Shown here: one piece after another, positions 35,701 to 47,239 of the stretch
Layout of the letters: every line of letters begins with the position of its first letter
Numbering within the stretch: the stretch's first letter is position 1
Assembly (NCBI GenBank): GCA_032871835.1
Contig: CM065298.1
Coordinates: 80,318,154-80,382,153, forward strand
DNA length: 64,000 nucleotides
Source of the DNA: Dipteronia dyeriana
Lineage: Eukaryota > Streptophyta > Magnoliopsida > Sapindales > Sapindaceae
Direction of reading: 5' to 3'
Translations under genes and position numbers: made by a program
The notes under the pieces: generated by a model
What the model was told of the DNA's origin: nothing
The model's input: the letters and a program-made list of their open reading frames with translations, nothing else
Database searches by the model: none

Positions 35701-38700
35701 AAACAGTTACTAGAAGAATTCGTCGATATGACTCATCAGGACTTGCCCAACAAGTTACCGCCTATGCGGGATATCCAACATGCCATTGACCTGGTCCCAG
35801 GTTCCCAACTTCCTAACTTCCCAACCTTCCACATTATCGAATGAACCCTACTGAACGAGCTGAATTGAGCAAACAGATAGAGGGACTTTTAGAGAAGGGG
35901 TTTGTCCGTCACAGTCTTAGCCATTGCGCTGTCCCTGTCCTACTTACTCCAAAGAAGTACGGATCTTGACGAATGTGTGTTGATAGTCGAGCCATTAATA
36001 AAATTACAATCAAGTATAGGTTTCTCATTCCTAGACTCGAGGACATGTTAGATGAGTTAGTTGGTGCTCAATGGTTCTCCAAAATAGACCTACATAGTGG
36101 GTATCACTAAATTCGGATTCACTCTGGGGATGAGTGGAAAACCGCTTTCAAATCCCCTAATAGTTTGTATGAGTGGTTAGTTATGCCCATTGGAATGTCC
36201 AATACCCCTAGTACATTCATGAGAATGATGACACATGCTTCGTTCCTATATAGGCAAGTTTCTCGTTGTCTACTTCGATGACATCCTTATCTATAGTAAG
36301 ACCGAGAAAGAACATCTAGCTCACCTTAGGCAGGTATTTCTCACACTTAGGTATTTCTCACTTAGGGTAGAGAAGTTGTATGTGAACCTTAAGAAATGCT
36401 CATTCTTGCAATATCAAGTCCTTTTCCTAGGATTTATTGTCTCGACCTTAGGTATCATTGCAGATCCTACTAAGGTTAGTGCTATTCGAGAATGGCCTAT
36501 ACCTAGGACCTTAACTGAAGTCCGTAGCTTCCATGGACTAGCATCATTTTATAGTTGGTTCATTAGACACTTTAGCACCATCATGGCGCCAATCTCAAAT
36601 TGTCTAAAAAGGGGTGAGTTCAGTTGGGACACGACAGTTAGTAAAGCATTTCTTGAGATTACGCAGAAAATGACTGAGGCGCCTGTTTTGCGCCATCCTG
36701 ACTTTTACAAAGCCTTTAAGATTTCATGTGATGCATCTGGAGTAGGTATTGGGGGGAGGGGGGTAGGGGGTACTTAGTCAGGAGGGACACCCAATAGCTT
36801 TTTTTAGTGAGAAACTGAATTAAGCCAAGCAAAAGTATTCCACCTATGATAAAAAGTTATATGCAATTGTTAGAGCTCGTCATTATTGGCAGTACTACCT
36901 TTTTCCAAATGAGTTTGTCTTTTACTCTAACCATCAGGCTTTAAGATACCTACAGTCCCAAAAACAATTGAACCCTAGACATGTTAAATGATCTGAATTC
37001 CTTCAGACATTCACCTTTGTTATTAGACAACGTCCCGGGGTAGATAATAAAGTTGCAGATGCTCTTACTCGTGTTCTGACGGTGGTCCAGTCTTTAAGTA
37101 TCACGATACCAGGATTGTATAAGATCAAATCAAAATATTCCACCTACCCAGACTTTGGCATTATATTCCAGAAATTTTGGATGGCTATCGTCGAGACCAT
37201 GTAGATTTTGTCATTAGGGATGGTTATCTCTTCCGTGGGTTCCACCTTTGTCTCCCTCGTACTTAGCTTCGTGACATTTTAGTTTGGGAATTGCATATTG
37301 GTGGGCTAGCCGGTCATTTGGGTCGTGATAAAACTATAGCTTGGTTGCAGATAGGTTTTATTAGCCTTCTTTGAAACGTGATGTTGCTAGGATAGTTTCC
37401 CAGTGTAGGACCTGTCATTTAGCTAAGACTACAAAACAGAACACCGGTCTTTATACACCTTTGCCTATGCCTCACACCCGTTGGAGAGATTTGAGCATGG
37501 ACTTTGTTTTAGGATTGCCCAAAACGGTACGTGCTCATGACTCAATATTGGTGGTAGTTGATAGATTCTCTAAGATGGCTCACTTCATCCCCTGTTCCAA
37601 AACAGTTGATGCTTCACTTGTCGCACGATTGTTCTTTAGGGAGATTGTACATTGACATGGATTACTTGTTACCATTGTGTCTGCCCGTGATATGCGTTTT
37701 ATGAGTTATTTTTGGAAGACTTTATGGAAATTATTTGGTACTACCCCTTAAGTTCTCCTCTGCCTTTCATCCCCAAACTGATGGTCAAACTGAGGTCGTT
37801 AATCGTAGCTTAGGCAACCTTCTTAGATGTGTGGTGGGTGATAAGCTTGGTAGTTGGGATCTTTTTCTTCCTATGGCTAAATTTGCTTACAATAACTCTA
37901 TCCACCGAACCACCGGAAAAAGCCAATTTATGATTGTTCATGGCCTTTCACCTCGTCAACCTATTGACTTGGCACCATTACCACTTGAGTCACGTATGTC
38001 TAAATTTGCTACTGATTTTGCCACTCATATGCATGACTTACATATTGAAGTGCGTCGCCAAATTGCATTAAGTAATGATAACTATAAATTAGTTGTTGAT
38101 GTGCACCATAGACCGTTAGAGTTTAGGGAGGGTGACTTTGTCATGGTTCGCATATGCTCTGCCCGTTTTCCCTTTCCCCCACATTCTGTTAAAAAATTGC
38201 ATGCTCGGGCCATTGGCCCTTTTCGTGTTCTCAAACGGCTCGGATCTAATGCTTATTTGCTTGATTTGCCTACTGATTTAACAATTAGTCCAGTGTTTAA
38301 CGTATCGGACTTGTATCCTTATCGAGCCTTCTGTTGTTACCTCTGATGTCTCTATAGGTCCTTCTAGTAGCCCATTGCCTTGCATTCCATCTGTTGCAGC
38401 CAATCATGTCAATCAGATTGAGCAGATTTTGGATGATCGCCTTGTTGCCTCTACTCAGGGTGGTTGTTGACAATTTTTGGTTCATTGGCACGGACTTTCT
38501 TCGACTGAGGACACTTGGATTTCAGAGTCTGAAGTTCGTGGTCTTGCCCCGTCTCTATTGGAAGATTATTTACAGCACCACTCGCCAGAGACGAGTTCTT
38601 TACAACCGGGGGAGAATGATGGGGAAGTGGTTAGGGATTTGAGAACTTAAGTAGTTAGGCGTAAGTTTCGGAAAGATAATTAGGGATTTTGTGGATATTA

Positions 38701-41255
38701 TCTTTTGTTATTTTATTAGATATTATCTTTTGTTATTTTGTTAGTATTTATCTTTAGGAAATTATCTCCTTTAGAGATAATTGATTCAGGTTATTATCTT
38801 TAGGTGTTTGTTTTTATTTAAACTCTTTGTATTTATCTCTTGTATCTGATCTTTATAAAAGGCCCCTTTAGAACCTTTTGTAGGGTTAGACTTGATGAAT
38901 TGAATAAAGAATTGATTTGCTATGTTTTCCAATCCCCTTTTCTGGTTTTATTTCCTTCTAGTTCTACATCACTTCACCAGCAACACTTTAAAGTCTACCT
39001 CATCTCAAGAATTCTTCTATACAACCAGTCACACACACATTTCCAGTCAATTAGTCTTAAAAGTAATCTATAAAATAATTTGAATTCTCCTTGTATATAT
39101 AGTTTTGGTAGTGGAGGGTTTGGTGCCTTTTTGGAATGGTTATGTGGAGTGTCATTTTATAATGACATTTCTCAATTCCCTTGATTATTGGGAAGTATTT
39201 ATGTCATTTCTAACCACGGTAAGCTGTCATGTAGCTCATCCAAAGGTGCCATTTGGCGAAGTATTGATGATATAGATATGCCATAACAAATCGAAGGCTA
39301 TTTGTCATACATGCCTTATTTGGATGGCAAAAATGTTCTAGTTCAAACTTAAAACTCAGGAGTTGGAGGGCAACTATTACACCATAACCTGCCTGCTTAT
39401 TGGTCAATTTGACATCAAGAAAATTTCCTACAAAAATGCAAGCCATGATCTGAACCAAGGAAGATTACTTTCAAAAAGATTTGATATGATCCGAATGATC
39501 AACTATCAAATTAATCTAAGCTGAGAGAGATCGGCTTCCAAGATGATTTGATCTCTTCAGCGTCAATTAAAGGCGTGTCTCTATTAGATTCACTTCTCAA
39601 GTGACATGTAAATTGACAAATGGCCTTCAATCAAGGACACAAAATGACAAATGGCATCAAAATAAGAGATGTGGCACACAAATGACCTTCGATATGAGAT
39701 TAAATATCTCGATCATTTATCTCAACTCCATAGTAACTTTGGACAAGCTACACAATAGTTCATCTGGCTATAGTAAAAAATTACATAAAATTTCCCATAA
39801 TCAAGGGAACAAACAAATGTCATCAATCATCATAAAAATGACACTCCATGTGGCCATTCCAAAAACTCAGCAGACCCTCCACAACCGACAGCAATCTATA
39901 CATGGTAAACTCACAGGTTTGAAATATCTAAAAAATATTTGGAAACTCCAACAGTCTCTCTCTATTTTATCGCTAAATATATAATTCTTTGGAATACACA
40001 TACTAACTTAAGCATCGGAGGGACTTTGTCTTATACACTGCCGACGAACTCCTTAAAGTGTTCTCGCTTGTAAGGTGACCTGTTCATCTCTTTGAGAAGG
40101 TCCTCAATCAAGGGTCATTGCTACTAAAAACTGTGCCTTAACAATGTGCAATTGTATCTCTTTCAATTATATACCTCAATGAATGAAATCATCAGAGACA
40201 TTACTTCCTAACTCGGACAAAAATGAAGAGGGCTTCAATTCAACATATAATAGGAAACAATAAACACAATAGTTACAAGTTACTCGTTGAACATCAACCA
40301 AAATCAGAAAACTCTAGACAACCACCATATAAGTAAATTACAAATCCTGGTAGGAAAATTTGGAGAGAAGACTTCAATCAAAATAGTATAATCTTAAAAG
40401 ACAACCGGTTTAATAATATGTAAAATGCTATTAGAATTGGAGATTACCGTTCAATGCTTTTGCAAAGAGAGTTAATGGCAGGTAAAAAGGGCCTTAATTA
40501 GTTCAGAAAGTTTTGAGATATTTCATATCAAGAAATTACTATGCACATAATCCCTTAAGAAATAAAATGGTATCCTAATCCAACATCTACTACACTTTCA
40601 CACAGACGCGAAAACGAATATAACATCATAATTCATAAGAGATGTTGGAATTTCAAAACAAATTATCATCACAGAAAGAGAAAGATACCTTCAAAATCAT
40701 ACTGTCTTGTGGTTTGTCAAGGCTGCCTTGAATTGTGCACTGAGGAGTCCTGAATCCACATTGCTCTAACTAACTAAACCCAAATCAAATTCATCAATAA
40801 TACCCCGAAAACACATATCAAACATGAAAACACTGGCAAATTATCAAACCAAAACACACATATACACACACCTGAACATGAAGACTTGACTTGGTGTCAA
40901 CACTCAACTCTTTACAAGACTCACTAAGGCACAGAACAGGAGTGCCTTCATGGTCAACAGCGAATCTCACACCGGCACCCAGAGGCCAACCCTCTGGAGT
41001 CATAATTGAGAGAGTTCCAACAGATGACAACTCCATGATTGTCCTCGAAACCTCTGCAGGAAACGGCCTGTCGTTTGGCAATTCGAGATGGGAGGTAGCT
41101 GTTGATGGGTTTGAAATCAGCAAGAGAGAGCATTTTAGAGAGAGTCTGCGAAGTGGGGTTGGTTTAAAAGTGATGAATTGCGGTTTGGGAGTGGATTTGA
41201 AGGGGAAGAGAGGAGGAAGAAAGTGGGGTGTTGAAGATTGCGCCTGGAGAAGCAT
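29762..41255 (-). CDS. GluTRBP: Glutamyl-tRNA reductase-binding protein, chloroplastic (five exons)
   Basis: Exons on the minus strand are 41255-40872, 40769-40689, 31535-31431, 31290-31141 and 30004-29762. Every intron is GT...AG and all joins are in phase 0, giving 320 residues. Residues 1-55 are Ser/Thr/Pro-rich with few acidic residues, a chloroplast transit peptide. The rest is a split-barrel, PNP-oxidase-like fold: '[20 protein letters not shown]' (about 64-83), '[20 protein letters not shown]' (89-108), '[12 protein letters not shown]' (exon 3), '[16 protein letters not shown]' (exon 4) and '[20 protein letters not shown]' (exon 5). In Arabidopsis this protein binds glutamyl-tRNA reductase at the thylakoid and adjusts early tetrapyrrole synthesis. 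An in-frame Met 16 codons upstream (41303) is possible, but the start at 41255 gives the family's length. Intron 2 (31536-40688) holds a Gypsy element in the opposite orientation. No coding damage is seen. Confidence 0.92.
31536..32326 (-). other. GluTRBP intron 2, portion 3' of the Gypsy insertion
   Basis: AT-rich intron sequence between exon 3 and the left LTR. It contains the acceptor TTTTATAG next to 31535. No other feature is recognised. Confidence 0.6.
32327..33137 (+). repeat. 5' LTR of the Gypsy element
   Basis: It begins TGATGGGGAAGTGG and ends TTTCCACA. It has a TATAAAAGG box (about 32561-32569), a plausible promoter for the element. It is 811 bp. No standard Met-tRNA primer-binding site is evident directly after it. 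Confidence 0.9.
33674..34960 (+). pseudogene. Gypsy gag (capsid and zinc knuckle)
   Basis: The probable start is the ATG at 33674, but a short deletion shifts the frame within 20 codons, after which 33693-34619 is open. The capsid region includes '[18 protein letters not shown]' (about 34230-34290) and '[16 protein letters not shown]'. A TAA at 34617-34619 ends the frame. The frame downstream restores gag text up to a CCHC knuckle, '[14 protein letters not shown]' (34891-34932), with all four zinc ligands. Gag would package element RNA, but this copy cannot give a full product. Confidence 0.85.
35150..38612 (+). pseudogene. Gypsy pol: protease, RT, RNase H, integrase, chromodomain
   Basis: The protease site reads '[11 protein letters not shown]' (about 35179). 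RT runs about 35845-36560, with '[14 protein letters not shown]' (YFDD intact, 36259-36300) but TGA and TAA stops before it. RNase H is about 36690-37090. In the integrase (about 37290-38346) the zinc motif 'CRTCHLAK' and the first Asp (in '[10 protein letters not shown]') are present. The second catalytic Asp is replaced by Ala in 'VSARDMRF' (GCC at 37683-37685), and Glu is kept in 'QTEVVNR'. A chromodomain follows ('[19 protein letters not shown]', about 38473-38530), preceded by a TGA stop. Chromodomains in this clade guide integration to particular chromatin. Dead in every enzymatic domain order-wise, but clearly recognisable. Confidence 0.88.
38617..39432 (+). repeat. 3' LTR of the Gypsy element
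   Basis: It begins TGATGGGGAAGTGG right after the tract ACCGGGGGAGAA and ends TTTCCTACA, 816 bp. It differs from the 5' LTR mainly by a short insertion near 38650 (CTTAAGTAGTTAGG against CTTACGTTAGG) and scattered substitutions. Confidence 0.9.
39433..40130 (-). mobile_element. Older inverted LTR relic related to the Gypsy LTR
   Basis: The minus strand of about 39890-39600 aligns with the second half of the Gypsy LTR: GTGGAGGGTCTGCTGAG, TTTTTGGAATGGCCACATGG, AGTGTCATTTTTATGATGA and TTCCCTTGATTATGGG each match the LTR text at 39110-39195 with many changes. It continues to a typical LTR-like passage (TCCCTCCGATGCTTAAG, about 40025). It abuts the 3' LTR of the intact element directly. Confidence 0.6.
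40131..40688 (-). other. GluTRBP intron 2, portion near exon 2
   Basis: AT-rich intron sequence with the donor AAG|GTATC at 40688. No other feature is recognised. Confidence 0.6.
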
Positions 41256-41560
41256 TGCACAGAAAGAGAAGGTTTCAAGATGATTGTGTGATTGTTGGGT
41301 CAACTGGGTTTTCTTCTGTTGAGGTTTTTTTGTATGAGGTTGTTTGGTGGGAGAGAAAATAGCGTACGAGAGAGAAGATAATGATGATCACAACTTGGAA
41401 CAAAACAGGGAGTGATCCGATACGTAGCACATGTGACTGGCAAAGCTGGTTGGACTAATCTACTATTCCTCTGGTACAGTATTGCTATAGTCCCGTTGAC
41501 CGTAACCAAATTAAGGTTTCCAGCTGCTTTTGGGGCCAAAAGTGATTCCGGACCAAAAAC
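41256..41560 (-). promoter_or_regulatory. GluTRBP promoter and 5' UTR region
   Basis: About 300 bp separate the GluTRBP start from the edge of the Harbinger element. Open frames in both directions here have no domain and are chance. I see no clear TATA box. The proximity of a transposon end means that the promoter is short or partly element-derived. Confidence 0.4.
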
Positions 41561-41699
41561 AGGATGTTTGGTAAAATCGTGTGAAAGTACTTTTGTTCAC
41601 TTTTAGTTTCTCCTAGCTGAGTTTTTAAGAAGCTACAAATACATGCTTTTGGAAATCAGCTTCTGCTTTTACAAATCCCGCTACAGTGTTCTTTAATGA

Positions 41700-43640
41700 A
41701 ATTTTACTCAACTTTTCTATTTTGTCCTTAGCTTTTCATTACATTTACCAAAATTATCAGACCTTTACCTTTGAAGCCATTCTTCCTTTGAAGCAAATCA
41801 GATCCAGACCTCGTGAATCACCAGACCTCTTTGCCGGAAGTGACACCACCCTCTTCTTCGACATTTTCCCAAGTGATCTCCTCTTCTCATCTCTCTCTCT
41901 CGTTTCTTATTATCTCTCTCTTGCAAAAAATCTGGCTTCCTTTTATTTTTTCTTTTAATTGTTACACCATGATTGTGTTTTTGTTACAACATTGGCTTTT
42001 CATTTATCAATTCAGAATTGGGTTCATTGGGTTTTTTTTCAATTTGATGATCAATCTTGGGATTAGGTTTTGTAAATTTCTTTTGCCCATGTGATTATTA
42101 GTGTAATTTATCAAATGCAGTTCCTAAATTCTGTTTTGTTATAATCTTGATGTTTGATATACCATCCCTTTTTTTTTCCATACTTGTTACTTGCTCTGTT
42201 CTTTCTTCTCTGTTTGGTAGAACATAGTATTGACCTTGTGGAGATAGAAGACAAAAAGGAAGCGAATCTTGACTTTCTGGGCATATATACCTTGCCGAAA
42301 TATAATTAAAATTCGTCTAAAATTGTCCTTAAATTTGTCAAAATATTTTACAAGCCAAAATCAACATCACATGTAGCATTGTAGCTCGTAACCAAATGAA
42401 AATATAAAATCATTAATTTAATTTTATTAGCTGATAGAGAGTCATTCTAACAAGTTTGAATCTTGTGGTCTGGCTTTTTACTACCCTGTTTTTTAAGAGC
42501 TAAATTGAATTCAACTATTCAATTCAAACAAAAAAAATTGAAGTAAAATATATGTTTATGTGTGTGTATATATATATATATATACACACACATACAAATA
42601 TTGACCGAATGTAATAGTACAGCTCTACAAATCCTATTGATAAAAGAATTGGTTGAAAATGACAAATAATTAATTATCACCTCTTATTTGATTTCTATTT
42701 GGAAAAAACTAAAGATAGCACCATATTGTGCATGTTGAATTCACCAGTATTTGATTGAATCCACGTTTGCTTTGACCAACTTTAGGCATGAACATCTGTA
42801 CATGTAGATATAATTTTTCAGATTCTAGACCTAAATATGTAATTTGAAATGAAACTCATCTTCTACTGCCTATTTAGTATTTATACCCTTACTGTGTTTT
42901 ATATTTGAATAGTATCTTGTTGGAGTCAATAAATGTTCTGTTTTTTATGATCGTATTGAGAGTGTATATACAATACAAACATTCAAAAAGTGAAAACTTT
43001 AATGATTGGTGTTTAGGTAACTTCTTGCATTTGATTATTAAGTAGCTTTATGTTGGTATATTTTAAATTTTGTGGTGGTTGCTTTTGTACTTCATTGCCA
43101 TTGAGAGGCATGTGTGTCTAGCCTCGTTTTTCTTTCTGGTTCTCTTGGTCGTTATCTGGCTTTTACTGTTTTGTTTTTTGTCTGGTCTTTTCCAGGTTTG
43201 TCTTTATTTGTCTGCTTGGCTCTTGTGCCTTGATTAATAATTAGATTTTCATATACATATATATATATATATATATGTAGCATCTACAAGAAACTAATGG
43301 AAATTTAATGTAGTTACCATGTGTTAAGTACTGTATTATTTTTCGATGAGTAAGCACAAGTGTTAAGAGAATAAATGTTAAAGTCAATGTAAGTTGCATG
43401 TTCAATGACATTGACAAACTTTAAGAATTGCTGCTCATCAGTGAATATATATTGCTTTTCAAAGTTTTATATGGTTTTCTAAAATCTGACTACATAATTT
43501 AAGGTTTTCAAAGAATCAGTGCTTATATTTAGTGTTTTGTAGTTAGTAAACTTTAATAATTATTAAATACTATACATTAAATATAATTAGTGTTTCGTAG
43601 TTAGTAAACATTAGGTTTGATATATATTTACAGTGAGAAT
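41700..43640 (+). other. 5' noncoding part of the Harbinger element
   Basis: AT-rich, with short TA-rich microsatellites at 42567-42590 and 43255-43276. It includes a CT-rich patch (41880-41930) that may be a leader. No domain is seen in the short ORFs. Confidence 0.4.
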
Positions 43641-43654
43641 TTTATGGCTAACAG

Positions 43655-44700
43655 ATGGGAAAGAAGAATATAATTAGTATTACTGAAAATGAGGGAAGTG
43701 GAAAAACAAAAGCTACATGGAACGATGATCTTGTTGCTATATTTTGTGAAACATGTGTTAAGGAAGTGGTAAAATGAAATAGGCATGCCACTCATTTTGA
43801 TAAAATAGGATGGGTAAATGTTGTCAATGTTTTTAAGAAAATAAACGAAAAGGATTATAATAAAAAGCAATTTAAAAACAAATGGGATTCACTTAGAACT
43901 GATTGGAAATTGTGGAGTTCACTAATGCATAAAGAAACTGGTATCGGATGGGACCCCACAAAGAAAATTGTGGATGCACCTCCAGAATGGTGGCAAAGTA
44001 AAATTGATGTGTGAAAACTCTCCTTCATTTATTTTATTTATTTATTTATGCCATGTAGGTACATGTTTTCTAACCATATATGTTGAGTATCGAAAATTTT
44101 ATGACCTGGAATTAGTCCCGACATGATGGATATGTATGACAAGATGTATAAGGGTAGTGTAGCGATTGGCAATTGTGGCATGATTCCATCATCTACCATA
44201 CTTCTTAAAGAAATGGTGGGGGATTCAGAGCATGGTAATCATACTGTCAATAAGGAGAATGAGGATGCTTCACAAGGTGATCAAGATGGGGGGAGAAAGA
44301 GAACAAATGATTAGAGTGAAAAATCTGGAGAAGTTGTAGGAGGTTCGAAGGGGAAGAAGGGGAAGTTAGAAGGTGCAGCAAAGTTATCTAAACAAATTGA
44401 TCGTCTTGTTGAAGTAGTTGAGAGCAGGAGTACAACGACGTCAATGCATAGAAGTTCACTAGGAACTAGTATTCCATAAGTGATGGAAGTTGTGTCAACT
44501 TTATCAGGGGTAGAAAAAGGTAGTCAATTGTGGTGGTTTACGACTGAGTTGTTTTGTTCTCAAGAGAAGAGGGGGGATGTTTTCTGTTATGACAGATTCT
44601 GATCCGAAACTCCAATTTTTGATTCTTAATCAGAAAAAGGCTGGAAATTAGATGTGATGATCCTACTTGATAACATGTTAAATTTGTGATTGTTGGACCT
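43655..44700 (+). pseudogene. Harbinger ORF1, Myb/SANT-like DNA-binding protein
   Basis: The ATG at 43655 begins 'MGKKNIISITENEGSGKTKA', followed by the domain 'TWNDDLVAIFCETCVKEVV', then, past a TGA codon (GGA to TGA type), 'FDKIGWVNVVNVFKKINEKD' and 'KNKWDSLRTDWKLWSSL'. A probable intron starts near 44012 (ID|GTGTGA), and text resumes near 44118 with 'DMMDMYDKMYKGSVAIGNCG' and a Lys/Gly-rich tail to about 44700 with further stops. In this superfamily ORF1 helps the transposase enter the nucleus and bind element ends. Several nonsense codons make this copy inactive. Confidence 0.78.
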
Positions 44701-44894
44701 AGCTGATGACATTACGTTTATTATCTTTATCGTTGTTGGATTAATATATTAGAAATTTGTGCTTGTTGTTACTGTTTGATGATATTATCTTTTATTTTCT
44801 TTGTGCTTTTTGGATCCTGTTTTACCTATTTTAAACCTCTATTTATATGTGACGTTTGCTGAGACTTTAAATATTGTAAGTTTTAAAATATAGT

Positions 44895-46180
44895 ATGGAA
44901 AATTCAGGAGATGAAGAGGAAATGGATCAACTTATATGTGTAACTGGACGTCTTATTCAAATTTATCTTGAACAATATGTTCTTAAAACTCCATACATGA
45001 AAAACTCTCAGACAGGTTTTATTTGGTTGATGGAAGTGTTGTAGGGCAATGAAAGTCGGTGTTATAACATGTTTAGAATGGACAAACATGTCTTCGTAAT
45101 GTTATTAAATGAGTTGGAAATATTTATAAGTTGAAGGGTTCAAGAAACATAAGTACTGCTGAAATTTTAGGCATGTTTCTTTATATTTTAGGACAAGGTA
45201 TAGGAAATAGGAATGCACAAGAATGTTTTCGATGTTCTGATGAGACAGTGAGTAGATATTTTGATGTGATGCTAGATATTTTATATGAAATGGCTAAGGT
45301 GATGATAAAGCCTTTGGATCCCGAATTTAGGACCACCCCGCTAGAAATATTGAACGACTCTAGATATATGCCTCACTTTAAGGTATGTCTAATTTTCAAT
45401 TGTCTGAAATTTGGTATATCTATATAAACACTTTATTTTATACCTATTTAAAATTAATTTGTAGGATTGCATTGGAACTATAGATGGTTCATGTTCAAGC
45501 TTCGATTTCTCCATGCGATCAAGTACCATATATTGGCAGAAAAGGAATACCCACCCAAAATGTAATGGTTGTATGTAACTTTGACATGCAATTTACATTT
45601 GCATGTGCAGGGTGGGAAGGCTCTGTTGACAATAGTAGAGTATTCTTATCAGTTCTACGTGATCCTCAATCAAATTTTCTAAAACCACCAAATGGTAATT
45701 TTTTTATCTACATTGTGCAAATAATAATTGTATATTATATCATAAGCATTCATATTTTATATTTTCAGAAAAATATTACTTGGTGGATGTCGAATACCCG
45801 CAAATGAAAGGCTTTTTAGGACCTTATAAAGGTGAAAGGTACCACATTCCACATTTTCGTAGGGGTGAACAACCAACAGGTCATAAAGAAATATTTAATC
45901 ATGCACATTCTTCACTTAGGAACATCATTGAGCGCACTTTTGGGGTATGGAAAAAAATAGAGTATTCTACGTGATATGCCTAGTTATTCTTATGAAAAAC
46001 AAGTGAAAATTGGTATTGCTACAATGACTCTTCATAACTACATTAGAAGAAATGCACAATGAGATAGAGATTTTGATGAAAGTGGAAGTTACTTAAGTGA
46101 AGAGGTTAATGAATAAATGGAGGTCAATACACATGAATAAGATGGTCCGGGAAGACGAGAAATATAAATATTAGGAAATG
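44895..46180 (+). pseudogene. Harbinger DDE transposase (DDE_Tnp_4 type)
   Basis: The ATG at 44895 starts 'MENSGDEEEMDQLICVTG'. Exon 1 ends at 45382 (HFK|GTATGT), with a TAG near 45042 and a frame change near 45125. Exon 2 is 45465-45694 and exon 3 starts at 45769, both with GT/AG borders. The catalytic triad is visible: Asp in 'DCIGTIDG', Asp in 'KYYLVDVEYPQ' and Glu in 'NIIERTFGVWKK'. A small deletion right after IDG shifts the frame into 'VHVQASISPCDQVPYIGRKG'. A second shift follows WKK, after which 'LRDMPSYSYEKQVKIGIATM' is read. The enzyme is inactive but only mildly decayed. Confidence 0.85.
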
Positions 46181-46439
46181 TAATTGTACAAAGTTTAATG
46201 AGTACATGCACTTAACTATTATTTTCAATTATTTGTATGAAAAAACTCATATAATATGTTCCATATCGTTATGTTTGATAGTTTTCGTTTATATAATATA
46301 TTCTTTTGGGTTTGCATAATTTATATAAATTTTTTAATGATATTTGTTTGGTATATTGTACATAATTGTACCATAATTATACCATAACTATACAAAATTG
46401 TTTGGACTTACATCGCTTTACAAAATTGTTGTCATAACT

Positions 46440-46600
46440 GTACAAAAAAATAAGGTTAATTAATTCAATAAAGTAGAATAAAAAAGAAATAAAGAAATAA
46501 AGTAGAATAAAAAATAAAGAAATAAAGAAATGAGGCTAATTAATTCAAAAAGTAGAATAAAGAAATGAGGCTAATTAATTCAATAAAGTACCATAATTAT
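46440..46600 (+). repeat. AAATAAAG-type low-complexity tandem repeat
   Basis: Repeats of AAAGTAGAATAAA, AAATAAAG and GAGGCTAATTAATTCAA alternate over about 160 bp near the right end of the Harbinger element. This is simple local amplification. Confidence 0.75.
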
Positions 46601-46860
46601 ATAAAACTTAATATTAAACACAAGTAAACAAGAAAAATGCAAAGTATGACACCATTTAGATGTTTATGTCCTTTTAGTAATTTAACACACCCACAACACT
46701 TTTTGCTTTAGTTTACCAAACACATTGAAATTGCTTTTATATCTCACAGCACTTTTGAAAATCAGTTTACCAAACGCTCAACTGATTCTTCCCACAACAA
46801 TTTCAAAAGCAGTACTTCTCCCCACAACACAGCAATACCAAACTTGGCCTAAGAATGTGT

Positions 46861-47239
46861 TTAGATCAAGGGTGTGCTAAAAAACCGCAAAACCAACCCA
46901 TAAACTTTGGGTTGATTTGATTGTAAATATAAAAAATGGTTAGGGTGTTGCATGAAATAATTTACCAGCCCAAATCGAATCATATATTTTAGAAAATAAA
47001 ACTAAAAATATAAAATAAACTTACCATTCATATTTTGTTACACTTTTATATTTTTTACCGATTTCTTTGCGCTTTTTATAGTTTATTTAATTCGTTTATA
47101 TATAATTACTATTTTCTATTATGATTTTTTATTTAAATATTTTTTTATGATATAATATATAAAAAAATCTTGAGTTCAAATCGAAACCGATCAATATTGG
47201 ATTGAGTTGACATTGACCTTCAACCCAAACCAAACCGAA
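46861..47239. other. AT-rich spacer
   Basis: No gene is seen. The sequence carries repeated AACCAACCC/AAACCGA motifs (46890-46930 and 47180-47240) that suggest the remains of another hAT-like end, but the evidence is weak. Confidence 0.35.

Larger units (their letters stand above)
32327..39432 (+). mobile_element. Ty3/Gypsy chromovirus-type retrotransposon in GluTRBP intron 2
   Basis: This is a structurally complete element: 5' LTR 32327-33137, gag, protease, RT, RNase H, integrase, chromodomain, polypurine tract and 3' LTR 38617-39432. It lies antisense to the host gene. The LTRs are nearly identical (about ten substitutions and a few small indels by eye), yet every coding domain is interrupted by stops or frameshifts. 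The flanks CTTCG (left) and AAAAT (right) do not match, so no target duplication is visible. The class is shown by the RT-before-integrase order and the C-terminal chromodomain. Confidence 0.9.
41560..46860 (+). mobile_element. PIF/Harbinger DNA transposon with both genes
   Basis: The element carries a Myb/SANT-like DNA-binding gene (43655-44700) followed by a DDE transposase gene (44895-46180), the two-gene layout of PIF/Harbinger. The ends are loosely inverted: left AGGATGTTTGGTAAAATCGTG (about 41561) and, on the minus strand from the right, GGCCAAGTTTGGTATTGCTG (about 46853). TAA follows the right end, as expected for the 3 bp TTA/TAA target preference, but the left flank does not match cleanly. 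Left and right subterminal parts share AAGTACT...CTTTTG and CACTTTTG motifs. Spacer regions 41700-43640 and 46190-46650 are noncoding. Confidence 0.75.

Noticed and set aside
40891..41283. A 130-codon plus-strand open frame opposite GluTRBP exon 1
   Set aside because: It mirrors exon 1, whose minus-strand reading encodes a known conserved protein with correct splice sites.
41412..42094. Overlapping short plus-strand ORFs between GluTRBP and Harbinger
   Set aside because: They have no domain, overlap each other in different frames and cover the transposon end and an untranslated region.
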